A stretch of DNA of 42,569 nt, taken from an uncultured Clostridia bacterium. GTDB lineage: Bacteria > Bacillota > Clostridia > Oscillospirales > Ruminococcaceae. Positions 34,567 through 42,464 of the stretch are shown here, piece by piece. The first letter of the stretch is position 1. Every line of letters begins with the position of its first letter. The translations under genes were made by a program, and so were the position numbers. Location of the stretch: contig CANQVE010000015.1 in NCBI GenBank assembly GCA_947627205.1, positions 1 to 42,569 on the forward strand. Direction: 5' to 3'. Under the pieces are notes generated by a model. That model had not been told where the DNA came from. It was given only the letters and a program-made list of their open reading frames with translations, and searched no databases.

Positions 34567-34595
34567 TTGACATATCATGATAAAAGAACTATAAA
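34567..34595 (+). promoter_or_regulatory. Promoter of the glycosyltransferase-GtrA gene
   Basis: TTGACA (34567-34572), a 17-bp spacer and TATAAA (34590-34595) lie 20 bp upstream of the ATG. Confidence 0.7.
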
Positions 34596-34615
34596 CAACA
34601 GAGGGTATAAGCTAA

Positions 34616-35674
34616 ATGAATGTTCCTGTCATAATCCCGACATTTAATCCAAAAGAAAAAATATTTGAAGTCATAGACGGTCTTTCCAAAAAGGGCTTTG
34701 AAAATATCATTATAATTGACGACGGAAGCAAGGCGGAATGCGCGGATATTTTCAAAAGGATAGAGAAGATACCCGAATGCATTTTGCTTCGCCATGAGGT
34801 AAACAAAGGAAAAGGCCGAGGACTTAAAACGGGATTTGAATATGTTCTAAAGAATTTTCCCGACTGCGACGGAGTTGTAACGACCGACGACGACGGTCAG
34901 CATACCCCCGACGACATTATGCGGTGCGCACAAAGAATGGCAAAGGACAAAAAGGCTGTTCTCGGCGCAAGGGATTTCAAGCAGGACAACGTTCCCCCGA
35001 AAAGCAAATTCGGAAACAATATGACGCGCATTGTTTTCAGGCTTGTCTGCGGGATAAAAATAACCGACACCCAGACGGGGCTTAGAGCCATTCCGACAGA
35101 TTATCTTCCCCTGCTTTGCAAAATAAGCGGAGAAAGATTTGAATATGAAACGAATATGCTTCTCGAAATGAAAAGAGCGTCGCTTGAATTTGAAGAGGAG
35201 ACTATAACCACGATATACTCCGACAACAATTCGGGCACGCACTTCAATCCCCTCACAGACTCGATAAAAATTTACGCGATAATCTTAAAATACGCCGCAA
35301 GCTCGCTTATATGCTCGCTTATTGACATAGGGCTGTTTACGCTGATAAACCTGCTGGCTATTCCCGTTTTCGGGGAAAACGAAACGTTCAGAGTGTTTAC
35401 GGCGACGGCGATAGCGAGAATTATCTCCTCGCTCACAAACTATTTTGCAAACCAGCGCGGAGTTTTCCAGTCGAAGCAGTCGGTAAAGAAAAGCATTGTG
35501 AGATACTACATTCTGGCGGCAGGACAGCTTTTGGTGTCGTTCCTGCTGGTAAACGGGCTGTCAATGCTTTTCGGCGCACAGAGCAGCGGCTGGCAGTCGC
35601 TAATTAAGATCATAATCGACACGATACTGTTCTTCTTCAGCTTTTCAATTCAGCGTGATTGGGTGTATAAATAA
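34616..35674 (+). CDS. Glycosyltransferase family 2 fused to a GtrA-like membrane domain
   Basis: The 352-residue fusion has a GT-A domain (about residues 1-215) similar to dolichyl/undecaprenyl-phosphate sugar synthases. It includes I-I-P-T-F-N-P, I-I-D-D-G-S, the metal-binding T-D-D-D-G-Q-H and an acidic T-Q-T-G-L-R-A. A GtrA-like domain with four hydrophobic helices follows (about 225-350), including N-Y-F-A-N-Q-R-G-V-F. It likely makes and flips a lipid-linked sugar for cell-surface glycosylation. GAGGG precedes the ATG, and the gene has its own promoter and terminators. Confidence 0.88.
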   Translation: MNVPVIIPTFNPKEKIFEVIDGLSKKGFENIIIIDDGSKAECADIFKRIEKIPECILLRHEVNKGKGRGLKTGFEYVLKNFPDCDGVVTTDDDGQHTPDDIMRCAQRMAKDKKAVLGARDFKQDNVPPKSKFGNNMTRIVFRLVCGIKITDTQTGLRAIPTDYLPLLCKISGERFEYETNMLLEMKRASLEFEEETITTIYSDNNSGTHFNPLTDSIKIYAIILKYAASSLICSLIDIGLFTLINLLAIPVFGENETFRVFTATAIARIISSLTNYFANQRGVFQSKQSVKKSIVRYYILAAGQLLVSFLLVNGLSMLFGAQSSGWQSLIKIIIDTILFFFSFSIQRDWVYK

Positions 35675-35691
35675 AAAAGATCATAAACAGA

Positions 35692-35724
35692 GCGTCTTGC
35701 ATTTTGTGCAAGGCGCTTTTTTTG
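35692..35724 (+). terminator. Intrinsic terminator of the glycosyltransferase gene
   Basis: GCGTCTTGCA (35692-35701) pairs with TGCAAGGCGC (35707-35716) over 10 bp with one G-T, and TTTTTTT follows. Confidence 0.85.
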
Positions 35725-35754
35725 TTGTTGATAATGTCACATCGGCTCATGTCA

Positions 35755-35788
35755 GCGCGCGATTTTTTTCGCGCGCGTATTTTTATTT
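35755..35788 (+). terminator. Second tandem terminator or hairpin upstream of spoIIGA
   Basis: GCGCGCG (35755-35761) pairs with CGCGCGC around a T-rich loop, followed by TATTTTTATTTT. Together with the terminator before it, it isolates the sporulation genes from upstream transcription. Confidence 0.6.
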
Positions 35789-35876
35789 TCGTGCCAAAAA
35801 ACCTTTATACGACAGGCAAATTCGGCATAAACCGCGGGTGAAAGGCTGTATAATAAGTACAAGCGAGGTGAAAGCC

Positions 35877-36698
35877 GTGGTAATTTACGCCGACGTTCTT
35901 GTTGCTTTAAACCTTTACATAAACTTTCTTTTGCTTTATGCGACGGCTTTGATTTTAAAGCGCGGTATTTCCCGGAAAAGGCTTGTCTTGGCGGCGCTTG
36001 CGGGAGCTTTCGGAGCGCTCGTTATTCTGCTTCCGACGCTGAATTTTTTTGTTTCGCTCGTTTACAAAATGCTCCTCGGGGCGGCAATGACGCTTATTGC
36101 CTTTGGGAAACAAAAGCCCGCGGACTTTGCGGTCTGCGCTTTGTTTTTTCTGCTGGTGAACTTTATTTTCGCGGGAGTTATAAACGCGCTCTGGGCGCTG
36201 TTTTCGCCGATAGGAATGATATACGAAAACGGCGTTTTCTATTTCGATATTCCTATCGCTGCAATTATAGCTTTTACCGCCTCGGCATTCTTTATAATAA
36301 AACTGATAAAGCTGATCATGGGCAGGCATTCCCATAAAAAGAAAATATGCGAAGTAAAAATAACCGCCGAAAACGGCAACGCAACACTTAGAGGGCTTTG
36401 TGATACAGGCTGCGGGGCGAAAGACCTGTTTTCGGGAACGCCCGTTATAATATGCGAATTTGAAAAGATAGCGGAAATTGTTCCGCAGAACATAAAGGAT
36501 CATTTTTCGGGAAAACCCGTGGAAAAAATACGTCTTATACCTTTGAGCACAGTCTCGGACGAAACGCTTCTGCCGATATTCAGAGCGAAAAGCGTCTTTA
36601 TAAACGGAAAAAACACCGACGCTCTTATCGGTGTTTCAAGGAAAAAACTCGGCGAGGATTTCGACTGCGTTTTCGATCCCGAGATAATTTCATTATAG
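35877..36698 (+). CDS. spoIIGA: Sigma-E processing peptidase SpoIIGA
   Basis: The 273-residue protein has five N-terminal hydrophobic helices (about residues 5-155), then an aspartic-protease-like domain with the catalytic C-D-T-G motif (about residue 184). It cleaves the pro-sequence of SigE in the mother cell. The start is GTG 35877 with GCGAGGTGA before it. The open frame reaches back to 35655, but that part is the upstream terminator region. A TATAAT at 35849-35854 has no good -35 at 17 bp, as expected for an activator-dependent (Spo0A-type) promoter, though this is inference. Confidence 0.9.
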   Translation: MVIYADVLVALNLYINFLLLYATALILKRGISRKRLVLAALAGAFGALVILLPTLNFFVSLVYKMLLGAAMTLIAFGKQKPADFAVCALFFLLVNFIFAGVINALWALFSPIGMIYENGVFYFDIPIAAIIAFTASAFFIIKLIKLIMGRHSHKKKICEVKITAENGNATLRGLCDTGCGAKDLFSGTPVIICEFEKIAEIVPQNIKDHFSGKPVEKIRLIPLSTVSDETLLPIFRAKSVFINGKNTDALIGVSRKKLGEDFDCVFDPEIISL

Positions 36699-36709
36699 GG
36701 GGAACTGTT

Positions 36710-37417
36710 ATGCTAAAGAAACTATTCAGGAAACTGCTCGGATTTTTCAATCGCAGGAAAAAGAACTATGTTCACTATATAAACAGCTCGGAGCAGCTTC
36801 CCCCGCCGCTTTCAAAAGAGGAAGAAGAAAAAGCTCTCGATATGCTTGACACGGATTTTGAAAAAGCGAGAGATACGCTCATTATCCACAATCTAAGGCT
36901 TGTCGTATACATAGCAAAAAAGTTTGAGAACACGGGAATATGGCTCGAGGACCTCACTTCTATCGGGACTGTGGGGCTTATAAAAGCCGTCAGCACATTC
37001 AGCAAGGACAAGAACATAAAGCTCGCTACTTATGCTTCGAGATGTATAGAAAACGAGATACTTATGTTTCTAAGAAAGTACAGTCAATACCGCTATGACG
37101 TTTCGATCGACGAGCCTTTAAACGTTGACTGGGACGGAAACGAACTGCTTTTGTCTGATGTTCTCGGAACGGAAAGCGACTGTGTCAATTCCCGAATAGA
37201 GGACGAAGTTGAAAAACAGCTTCTGCATGAAGCGGTGGATCATCTCGGAGCGCGGGAAAAGAAAATAATGGAAATGCGCTTCGGGCTGAACGGCTGTAAG
37301 GAAAAAACACAGAAAGAAGTTGCCGACGAGATAGGCATATCCCAGAGCTATATCTCAAGGCTTGAAAAGCGCATTATTAAACAGCTGAGAGAAGAACTTG
37401 AAAAAGTGTGCAACTAA
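36710..37417 (+). CDS. sigE: RNA polymerase sporulation sigma factor SigE (pro-form)
   Basis: The 235-residue sigma-70-family factor directs early mother-cell transcription in sporulation. The first ~25 residues form a basic, amphipathic pro-sequence removed by SpoIIGA. Region 2 follows ([12 protein letters not shown], then [14 protein letters not shown]) and then region 4 with a helix-turn-helix ([16 protein letters not shown]). It starts 11 bp after spoIIGA in the same operon. sigG, which usually comes next in Bacillus and Clostridia, is not here; the accessory island is found instead. Confidence 0.96.
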   Translation: MLKKLFRKLLGFFNRRKKNYVHYINSSEQLPPPLSKEEEEKALDMLDTDFEKARDTLIIHNLRLVVYIAKKFENTGIWLEDLTSIGTVGLIKAVSTFSKDKNIKLATYASRCIENEILMFLRKYSQYRYDVSIDEPLNVDWDGNELLLSDVLGTESDCVNSRIEDEVEKQLLHEAVDHLGAREKKIMEMRFGLNGCKEKTQKEVADEIGISQSYISRLEKRIIKQLREELEKVCN

Positions 37418-37483
37418 AAAGAAATAGCCGTTGTTTTTTATTTCAAAGCCGAAAAGCGTTTATTGTCCACTGATGTTATCAAA

Positions 37484-38098
37484 TTATCGGATAATCTGCT
37501 CTGCAGGAATAAACGGCAGAGTCGCCGTAAAAACCTCTTCTGTCAGAACAAAATCGGGCTTTACATCTGCATTTGAATAACACAGGTCTGTAATTTCGTG
37601 CGCTTTGGCAATATAACCCAGACGGGAAAAAATTTTCTGAAGCTCGCTGTCGGGCTTCGGGCAGGATACCGAAACGATAACTTTATCGGAGCAGACGCTG
37701 ACCGTAACGGGAGAGCTGTTTTCATAATTCTTATTTACAACGGCATTTGTTATCGTTTCTCTAAGCGCTTTTACCGGCACTGCCGGAACATACTCCCGCC
37801 GGATACCGTTCAGATACGACATTCCGGGGAGCATTCCTGCGACGTAATTTGTACATTGATCTGCCTGCATAACAACGGGACCCATAAACTCGTTTATTGA
37901 CCTCAGCGCCGAGCCGAAATCTCCCGAAAACGAAGCGGCTTTTATAATTACAGGACAATTGTCCGAAAACAAAACGCCAATATTACTATATCCGCCCTCG
38001 GAAGTTCTGAAAACTTCGGGGTCAAAATCCATGCCCCTGTCGGCGAATATTTTTTTGGACAAAGTATAGGTAAGATTGCCGTAATTCATGACAGACAT
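37484..38098 (-). CDS. AlbA_2/RecG-like regulator fragment (GHKL-type core without DNA-binding domain)
   Basis: The 204-residue protein matches the middle of the putative DNA-binding AlbA_2 (RecG-like) family: Y-S-N-I-G-V-L-F-S-D-N-C-P, then A-L-R-E-T-I-T-N-A-V-V-N-K-N-Y, then V-S-V-C-S-D-K-V-I-V-S-V. The second segment is the helix of the ATPase-like domain (usually R-E-A-x-x-N-A-x-x-H-R-D-Y). The N-terminal AlbA_2 domain and the C-terminal winged helix are both missing. A good ribosome site (GAGGTG) argues that it is an expressed short form. It is the last gene of the five-gene island. Confidence 0.7.
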   Translation of the reverse strand: MSVMNYGNLTYTLSKKIFADRGMDFDPEVFRTSEGGYSNIGVLFSDNCPVIIKAASFSGDFGSALRSINEFMGPVVMQADQCTNYVAGMLPGMSYLNGIRREYVPAVPVKALRETITNAVVNKNYENSSPVTVSVCSDKVIVSVSCPKPDSELQKIFSRLGYIAKAHEITDLCYSNADVKPDFVLTEEVFTATLPFIPAEQIIR

Positions 38099-38107
38099 AT
38101 ATACACC

Positions 38108-38572
38108 TCAACTGCCCGCAGACAGATAATTTATTGCGGCGAGCAGGTATTCTTTATAAGAATCAACAATGGTATCGGAATTTAATATCCTTATTTTAAA
38201 AGGCTCTTCAAATTTCATAATATACCCCAGGCGAATTCTTATATCCTTTTGCTCGGCAATTTTCAACAGCCAGGGAGCAGCTAAATTTCCCATGGCGTTT
38301 GCGTTGAATATCTTCTCCGGAAAATTGTTTATAAGAACAAGCGTTTTTACCGTACCCGAAAGATACGACGGCGGTATTGCGCCGAGTATGGGGCTTTGTA
38401 TTAAATTGCAACTGATAACTTCCGACTTATCAATTGCTTTTATCATTTCCCGCTCTAAGGCGCCGGTGATAAACTCTTCCCCGCCCTGATTGTCAAACCA
38501 TGGATCGGGCTGACTGATATATTCATCAAACGGCACATCATACGGGCTTTCACTAAACCATATATTTAACAT
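38108..38572 (-). CDS. DUF4869-family protein
   Basis: The 154-residue soluble protein starts M-L-N-I-W-F and contains I-D-K-S-E-V-I, S-P-I-L-G-A-I-P-P, L-S-G-T-V-K-T-L and W-L-L-K-I-A-E. These match DUF4869, a small family of unknown function found in gut Clostridia, as I recall it. It lies 9 bp before the AlbA_2-like gene and 12 bp after the mini P-loop gene, so co-translation is likely. GAGGAAG is the ribosome site. No catalytic residues are evident. Confidence 0.75.
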   Translation of the reverse strand: MLNIWFSESPYDVPFDEYISQPDPWFDNQGGEEFITGALEREMIKAIDKSEVISCNLIQSPILGAIPPSYLSGTVKTLVLINNFPEKIFNANAMGNLAAPWLLKIAEQKDIRIRLGYIMKFEEPFKIRILNSDTIVDSYKEYLLAAINYLSAGS

Positions 38573-38584
38573 TACAGCACTTCC

Positions 38585-39001
38585 TCACTTATCGCAAACA
38601 ACAAACTCCGATACGCCGTTTTCTGTTTTGACTGCGCATTTTTCCGTATCGCATGGTTTTAAGAACTTCGGCGTATCTCTTGTTATCATGACAAGATAAC
38701 ACCCCGTTTGCATAAACAAATCGGCAAATTCCTTTGTCAGAGCGAAGTGGTGATATTCATCGGTAAAGAATATCTGCCGTTTGTTTTTGCAGTATTCCAA
38801 AGCCGCGCGCCATGTAAATTCCGTCAGCGGTATAAGCTCACACGACGTACTTATCTCAACGCCCGCCCTGAAACTTAAAAGCCTGTACAATGTCGACTTT
38901 CCTGTAGCGCCGTCGTCCGCCAGAACAGTAACGGGTTTTCTCAATGTAAAGTCATAACAGCACCTATGGCTTTCTATATGAATATGAACGCTGCCCTGCA
39001 T
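38585..39001 (-). CDS. Mini P-loop NTPase of the accessory island
   Basis: The 138-residue protein has a Walker A-like D-D-G-A-T-G-K-S-T (residues 29-37) preceded by a short beta strand. A Walker B-like hydrophobic strand ends in D-E (I-F-F-T-D-E, residues 77-82), and a further strand L-V-M-I-T-R-D resembles a sensor. It looks like a minimal ABC/AAA-type nucleotide-binding fold without a signature motif. The start at 39001 follows AAGAGG and lies 10 bp after the previous stop; the longer frame to 39265 overlaps the upstream gene and is rejected. Function is unknown. Confidence 0.7.
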   Translation of the reverse strand: MQGSVHIHIESHRCCYDFTLRKPVTVLADDGATGKSTLYRLLSFRAGVEISTSCELIPLTEFTWRAALEYCKNKRQIFFTDEYHHFALTKEFADLFMQTGCYLVMITRDTPKFLKPCDTEKCAVKTENGVSEFVVCDK

Positions 39002-39011
39002 ACAAAACCTC

Positions 39012-39449
39012 TTATTCCAACGGTTCAGCCCAGCCGTCACTGAACAGCACTTTTTCTGTAAATTCGGGCAAAACTTCAAAAAGAAATTCATGTATTCCCC
39101 ACCAGAAAGCTCCGTGCATATTAAAATAAATTCCGTAGGTAAATCTGCCTGTCGCTTTGTCATAAGACGTGTTATATTTTCCTTGCCATTCATCTTTAAT
39201 ATTATCATGACTCCAGCGTATAAGCGGTATAAAATTCCTCGAAATATACTTGTCAATATTATCAAACTTATACTCGTACATCTCGTTCAAATCATTTTCA
39301 TTAACATTTTCCAGAACGATATCCAAAATATATTGTTTCAACAGCGGATTAGTTACCGCTAAATATCTTTCCTCAAAGAAATAACCGAAGTCCTCTCTGA
39401 ATTCGGGCTTTATAATTACTTCTCCGACATCTGCTACATAATAAGACAT
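39012..39449 (-). CDS. Hypothetical protein of the accessory island
   Basis: I do not recognise this 145-residue protein. It is acidic, soluble, and rich in aromatic residues (many Tyr, Phe and Trp), with no signal peptide or membrane segment. Notable stretches are E-D-F-G-Y-F-F-E-E-R-Y and F-N-M-H-G-A-F-W-W-G-I-H. TAGGAG six bases upstream supports the ATG at 39449 over the frame start at 39506. It sits 69 bp after the FtsH-like gene, behind an inverted repeat. Confidence 0.65.
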   Translation of the reverse strand: MSYYVADVGEVIIKPEFREDFGYFFEERYLAVTNPLLKQYILDIVLENVNENDLNEMYEYKFDNIDKYISRNFIPLIRWSHDNIKDEWQGKYNTSYDKATGRFTYGIYFNMHGAFWWGIHEFLFEVLPEFTEKVLFSDGWAEPLE

Positions 39450-39466
39450 TTTTACTCCTAATAAAT

Positions 39467-39501
39467 GTGTTACACCCGGCATTGTATGACGAGTGTAACA
39501 C
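39467..39501. promoter_or_regulatory. Inverted repeat between the FtsH-like gene and the next gene
   Basis: GTGTTACAC (39467-39475) and GTGTAACAC (39493-39501) are exact reverse complements, 17 bp apart. In minus-strand RNA they form a hairpin just before the ribosome site of the 145-residue protein gene. As DNA they could be an operator. TGTTACAC occurs again upstream of the island promoter at 42513-42520. Confidence 0.5.
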
Positions 39502-39518
39502 TGCATAACTATCTATGG

Positions 39519-42380
39519 TTATTTTTTATTGTCATATATCCAACGATAACTTTCATCATCTATCGAGCCAAGCTCCACTAATTTTTTTAGAGTTTCGGGA
39601 TAAAGTTCATGCTCCATTTTGCTGATGATCATCTCCTTTGTCTCTTTATATAGTTTCTGACACTCCTCTTCCGCCTTTGCGCAAACTTCGGGAGAATCTG
39701 CGCTTCGTACCGTCAGGGTATCGCCTAATCCGCCCTGAGCATAAGCGTTTCTTAAGAGGGCTGTTACATGGCTGATATCACCGCTGCAGCCGTTGGAAAC
39801 ATTGCCTTTGTAATAAATATCTTCCGCCGCTCTGCCTCCAAGAGATATGCGGACTTCCTTTTTAAGTTCATCAAGTGTAAGCGGTGCGCCCTCCTGACGG
39901 GTTGTTATCATTTTAGTATAACCGCCTACTCCGCTTTCACGAGCAACAATCGTACAATATCCTACCTTGCGTCCGCTTCGTACAGCGGCAATTGTATGCC
40001 CTAATTCGTGAACGGCAATTCTCTCCAGAGTTTCCTTATCTCTTGTGTCATTCTCTATCTTGCGCCCAAGTAATTCATCATAAATTCTGTCGTAAATCAG
40101 CGTTTTAGTTATCGTTTTATTTTCTTCACCGCGCAAATCATCAACTACATTTGTAACAACTTTCTGTATCCTGTCAAACGACATTCCTTCCATTTCGTCT
40201 GACAGTTCCTCTTTGGCATTATCATCAAAGCCCTCAGCCGTATATTCTTTCGGCAACGTTTTCAGGCAATGTTCGAGCATTGCGGCTCTGTCTTCGCGGT
40301 CAGGAAGTCTGATGTCAACTCTTGTTCCAAGCCTGCGTTTAAGCGCGGGATCAAGCATATCATAGCAGTTTGTGGCTGTTATAAGTATAAGCTTGTTCTT
40401 GCGGGTTGTAAAGCCGTCAAGCCTTGTCAGCAGCTTATTCAGCGCCTGGTTTCCGAGCGTGTCAATATTGCCCGCCTCTCTCGCTTTTCCTATGGCGTCT
40501 ATTTCGTCAATAAACAGCACGCACCGTTTATATCCGTCTACCCTGTCGAAAAGTTCTCCCAAAGCAACGGCGCCCTGTCCGCTGTAATTCTGGATATAGT
40601 CATTTCCCGCTTTTGAAATGAACTTTGCGTTTGCCATGCTTGCAACAACTCTTGCCATAAACGTTTTTCCGCAGCCCGGCTCGCCCGTCAGGCACACAGC
40701 GCGCATTCCCGTTTCGTCCGATTTCATCCACTCCAGGCACTTTTCGAGTTCCTTTATCGCCGTCTTGTTTCCAACGACGTCGTCAAACGTCAGTTTCTTG
40801 TCCGAACGATCCTTTTCTGCGACGACCTGTGAACTCAGTACCATACCGGTCTTTTCAAATTCGGCTTTTAGTTTTTCGCAGACTTTCTTTACTACGGGCG
40901 CTTTTATATACATAGAACCGGGATCTTCCCTACCATTTTCGCTGGTCAGGACTTCCGCCAGTCTTGCCGCAAAATATCCGTTTGCAAGTTCGCCTCCTAC
41001 GCTTACATTATACTCGTCCTGGTCTTCACTCTCCTTAGGGCAGTGCGCCGCCGTCAATATCAGATCTTTCAGGCTTTCGCGTATTTCTTCTTTTATTGAA
41101 TAATTATCTGCTTCAAGATAGCGGGAATAGAGATTGCTTAATATCCAGTTAAGTACCTCTATCTCATTGTCAACAGTATAGTTTTTAAATGCAAAGCGCT
41201 TTGATATCAAGCCTCTCAGAGTATCGCTCGAACTTAACAGCTCGTCGATCGAACCTGTACTTGCGCTAAGAATTATCAGGCATCTTTCCCGGCAATTTTT
41301 TGTAGCCGCTATAAAAGAATTTAATAAATCTGTGTTCAGATAACCTTCCGCGTGGTTTATAAAGATCACGCAGTCGCCGTAAGCAGGAATCAGTCCTCTT
41401 GTATCTATTTCAATGTAATGCGGTTGAGAACATTCCTCTTCCGTCACGGGATCTATAAAATCATGCTCTCTGAAAACGTTTGATTTACAACTGTCTGCAA
41501 TCCTTTTTGCCAGCGTAGACCGCCCGCAGCCCGCTAAACCCTCGAATGTAATTATATGCGGATATGACTTTGAAGAAGTTATCAGAAACTGATTTTCGAT
41601 ATAATCGTTTATTTCATTTAGGAAATCCTCATCAAAACCCTTAATGCCGTCAATACCTGCTTTCTTATTCTTATCTATATTTTCAATAAATGAAGCGGTA
41701 TCTACAAGCTCATCGGTTGTTCGTCTAGAAAGTATTGTATCAATTTCACTGCCATAACATATCCTTCGCGCGTCCTGATAAATATGCCTGTACACAGAAT
41801 ATTCATAGTCAAAAGCTTTCCCCACAGAAGCCGGATCTCTTTTGTAACTTTCAGAATTTTTTGGCGAGCTATTTTCTTTCAGACTACAATTTTTAACGAA
41901 CCCATAGTACGTATTATTGTCGATGTCATACGATTTTTCATTTTTTATACAATCAGTTATGATCTTAATAAAACTTTCTTCATATTTATCGGTCTTTAAA
42001 ACAAACAGAAGTGTACAACTCAGCTTAGCATAATTCTGTAAATTTATCAAATCACCTTTTTTGAAGAGATCGCCGATCCTATAACCATAATACATGTCAT
42101 TATGATAGGCACGCTTTGGCTCGGTCTTGGTACTTAATGTCAAATAGAAACGATAATACGTTTTTTGATCTTCGAAAAGCCCACTCATAGTCATAATTGT
42201 ACTTTTGTCAATATCAATGTCGGGAATATATTTATTAAACCACTTGAATATATTAACTATACTTTCTCTAAGTTTAACAAAGTACTCCGATTTACAGTTG
42301 ACAAAACCTTTACATGGAACATCCCCACTGAACCATTTTTTAATAAAAATACTTACGCCGTCTACTTGAACTACTTTCAT
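39519..42380 (-). CDS. FtsH-like AAA+ zinc metalloprotease with an extra N-terminal ATPase module, no visible TM helix
   Basis: The protein is 953 residues. Residues 1-~230 are not recognised. A first ATPase module (~245-500) has G-L-A-G-C-G-R-S-T, with Arg in place of the Walker A Lys. A full AAA+ domain follows, with Walker A G-E-P-G-C-G-K-T (~566), Walker B V-L-F-I-D-E-I-D and second region of homology A-T-N-C-Y-D-M-L-D-P-A-L-K-R-R. A peptidase M41 domain ends it: H-E-L-G-H (~789-793) and an acidic ligand in C-S-G-D-I. FtsH normally has two N-terminal membrane helices and ~640 residues; none are seen here. It probably unfolds and degrades proteins in the cytosol. The start at 42380 has GAGAGGTG before it. 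Confidence 0.85.
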   Translation of the reverse strand: MKVVQVDGVSIFIKKWFSGDVPCKGFVNCKSEYFVKLRESIVNIFKWFNKYIPDIDIDKSTIMTMSGLFEDQKTYYRFYLTLSTKTEPKRAYHNDMYYGYRIGDLFKKGDLINLQNYAKLSCTLLFVLKTDKYEESFIKIITDCIKNEKSYDIDNNTYYGFVKNCSLKENSSPKNSESYKRDPASVGKAFDYEYSVYRHIYQDARRICYGSEIDTILSRRTTDELVDTASFIENIDKNKKAGIDGIKGFDEDFLNEINDYIENQFLITSSKSYPHIITFEGLAGCGRSTLAKRIADSCKSNVFREHDFIDPVTEEECSQPHYIEIDTRGLIPAYGDCVIFINHAEGYLNTDLLNSFIAATKNCRERCLIILSASTGSIDELLSSSDTLRGLISKRFAFKNYTVDNEIEVLNWILSNLYSRYLEADNYSIKEEIRESLKDLILTAAHCPKESEDQDEYNVSVGGELANGYFAARLAEVLTSENGREDPGSMYIKAPVVKKVCEKLKAEFEKTGMVLSSQVVAEKDRSDKKLTFDDVVGNKTAIKELEKCLEWMKSDETGMRAVCLTGEPGCGKTFMARVVASMANAKFISKAGNDYIQNYSGQGAVALGELFDRVDGYKRCVLFIDEIDAIGKAREAGNIDTLGNQALNKLLTRLDGFTTRKNKLILITATNCYDMLDPALKRRLGTRVDIRLPDREDRAAMLEHCLKTLPKEYTAEGFDDNAKEELSDEMEGMSFDRIQKVVTNVVDDLRGEENKTITKTLIYDRIYDELLGRKIENDTRDKETLERIAVHELGHTIAAVRSGRKVGYCTIVARESGVGGYTKMITTRQEGAPLTLDELKKEVRISLGGRAAEDIYYKGNVSNGCSGDISHVTALLRNAYAQGGLGDTLTVRSADSPEVCAKAEEECQKLYKETKEMIISKMEHELYPETLKKLVELGSIDDESYRWIYDNKK

Positions 42381-42436
42381 CTTTAAACACCTCTCACAAT
42401 AATAAAATATCCGAAACAATTGTTTGTCTCCTTTAC

Positions 42437-42464
42437 ATTATACCAAAAATGGGGAAAAAGTCAA
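42437..42464 (-). promoter_or_regulatory. Promoter of the accessory island
   Basis: On the minus strand TTGACT (42459-42464), a 16-bp spacer and TATAAT (42437-42442) lie 57 bp upstream of the FtsH-like start. A second TTGACA lies further upstream, near 42503-42508. Confidence 0.65.

Noticed and set aside
35655-35876. Longer N-terminus for SpoIIGA
   Set aside because: The extra 74 codons run through two terminator hairpins and the promoter region. The GTG at 35877 has the proper ribosome site and begins the expected first helix.
39467-39501. CIRCE or CtsR heat-shock operator
   Set aside because: The arm sequence GTGTTACAC and the 17-bp spacing do not match CIRCE (TTAGCACTC-N9-GAGTGCTAA) or the GGTCAAA repeats of CtsR.
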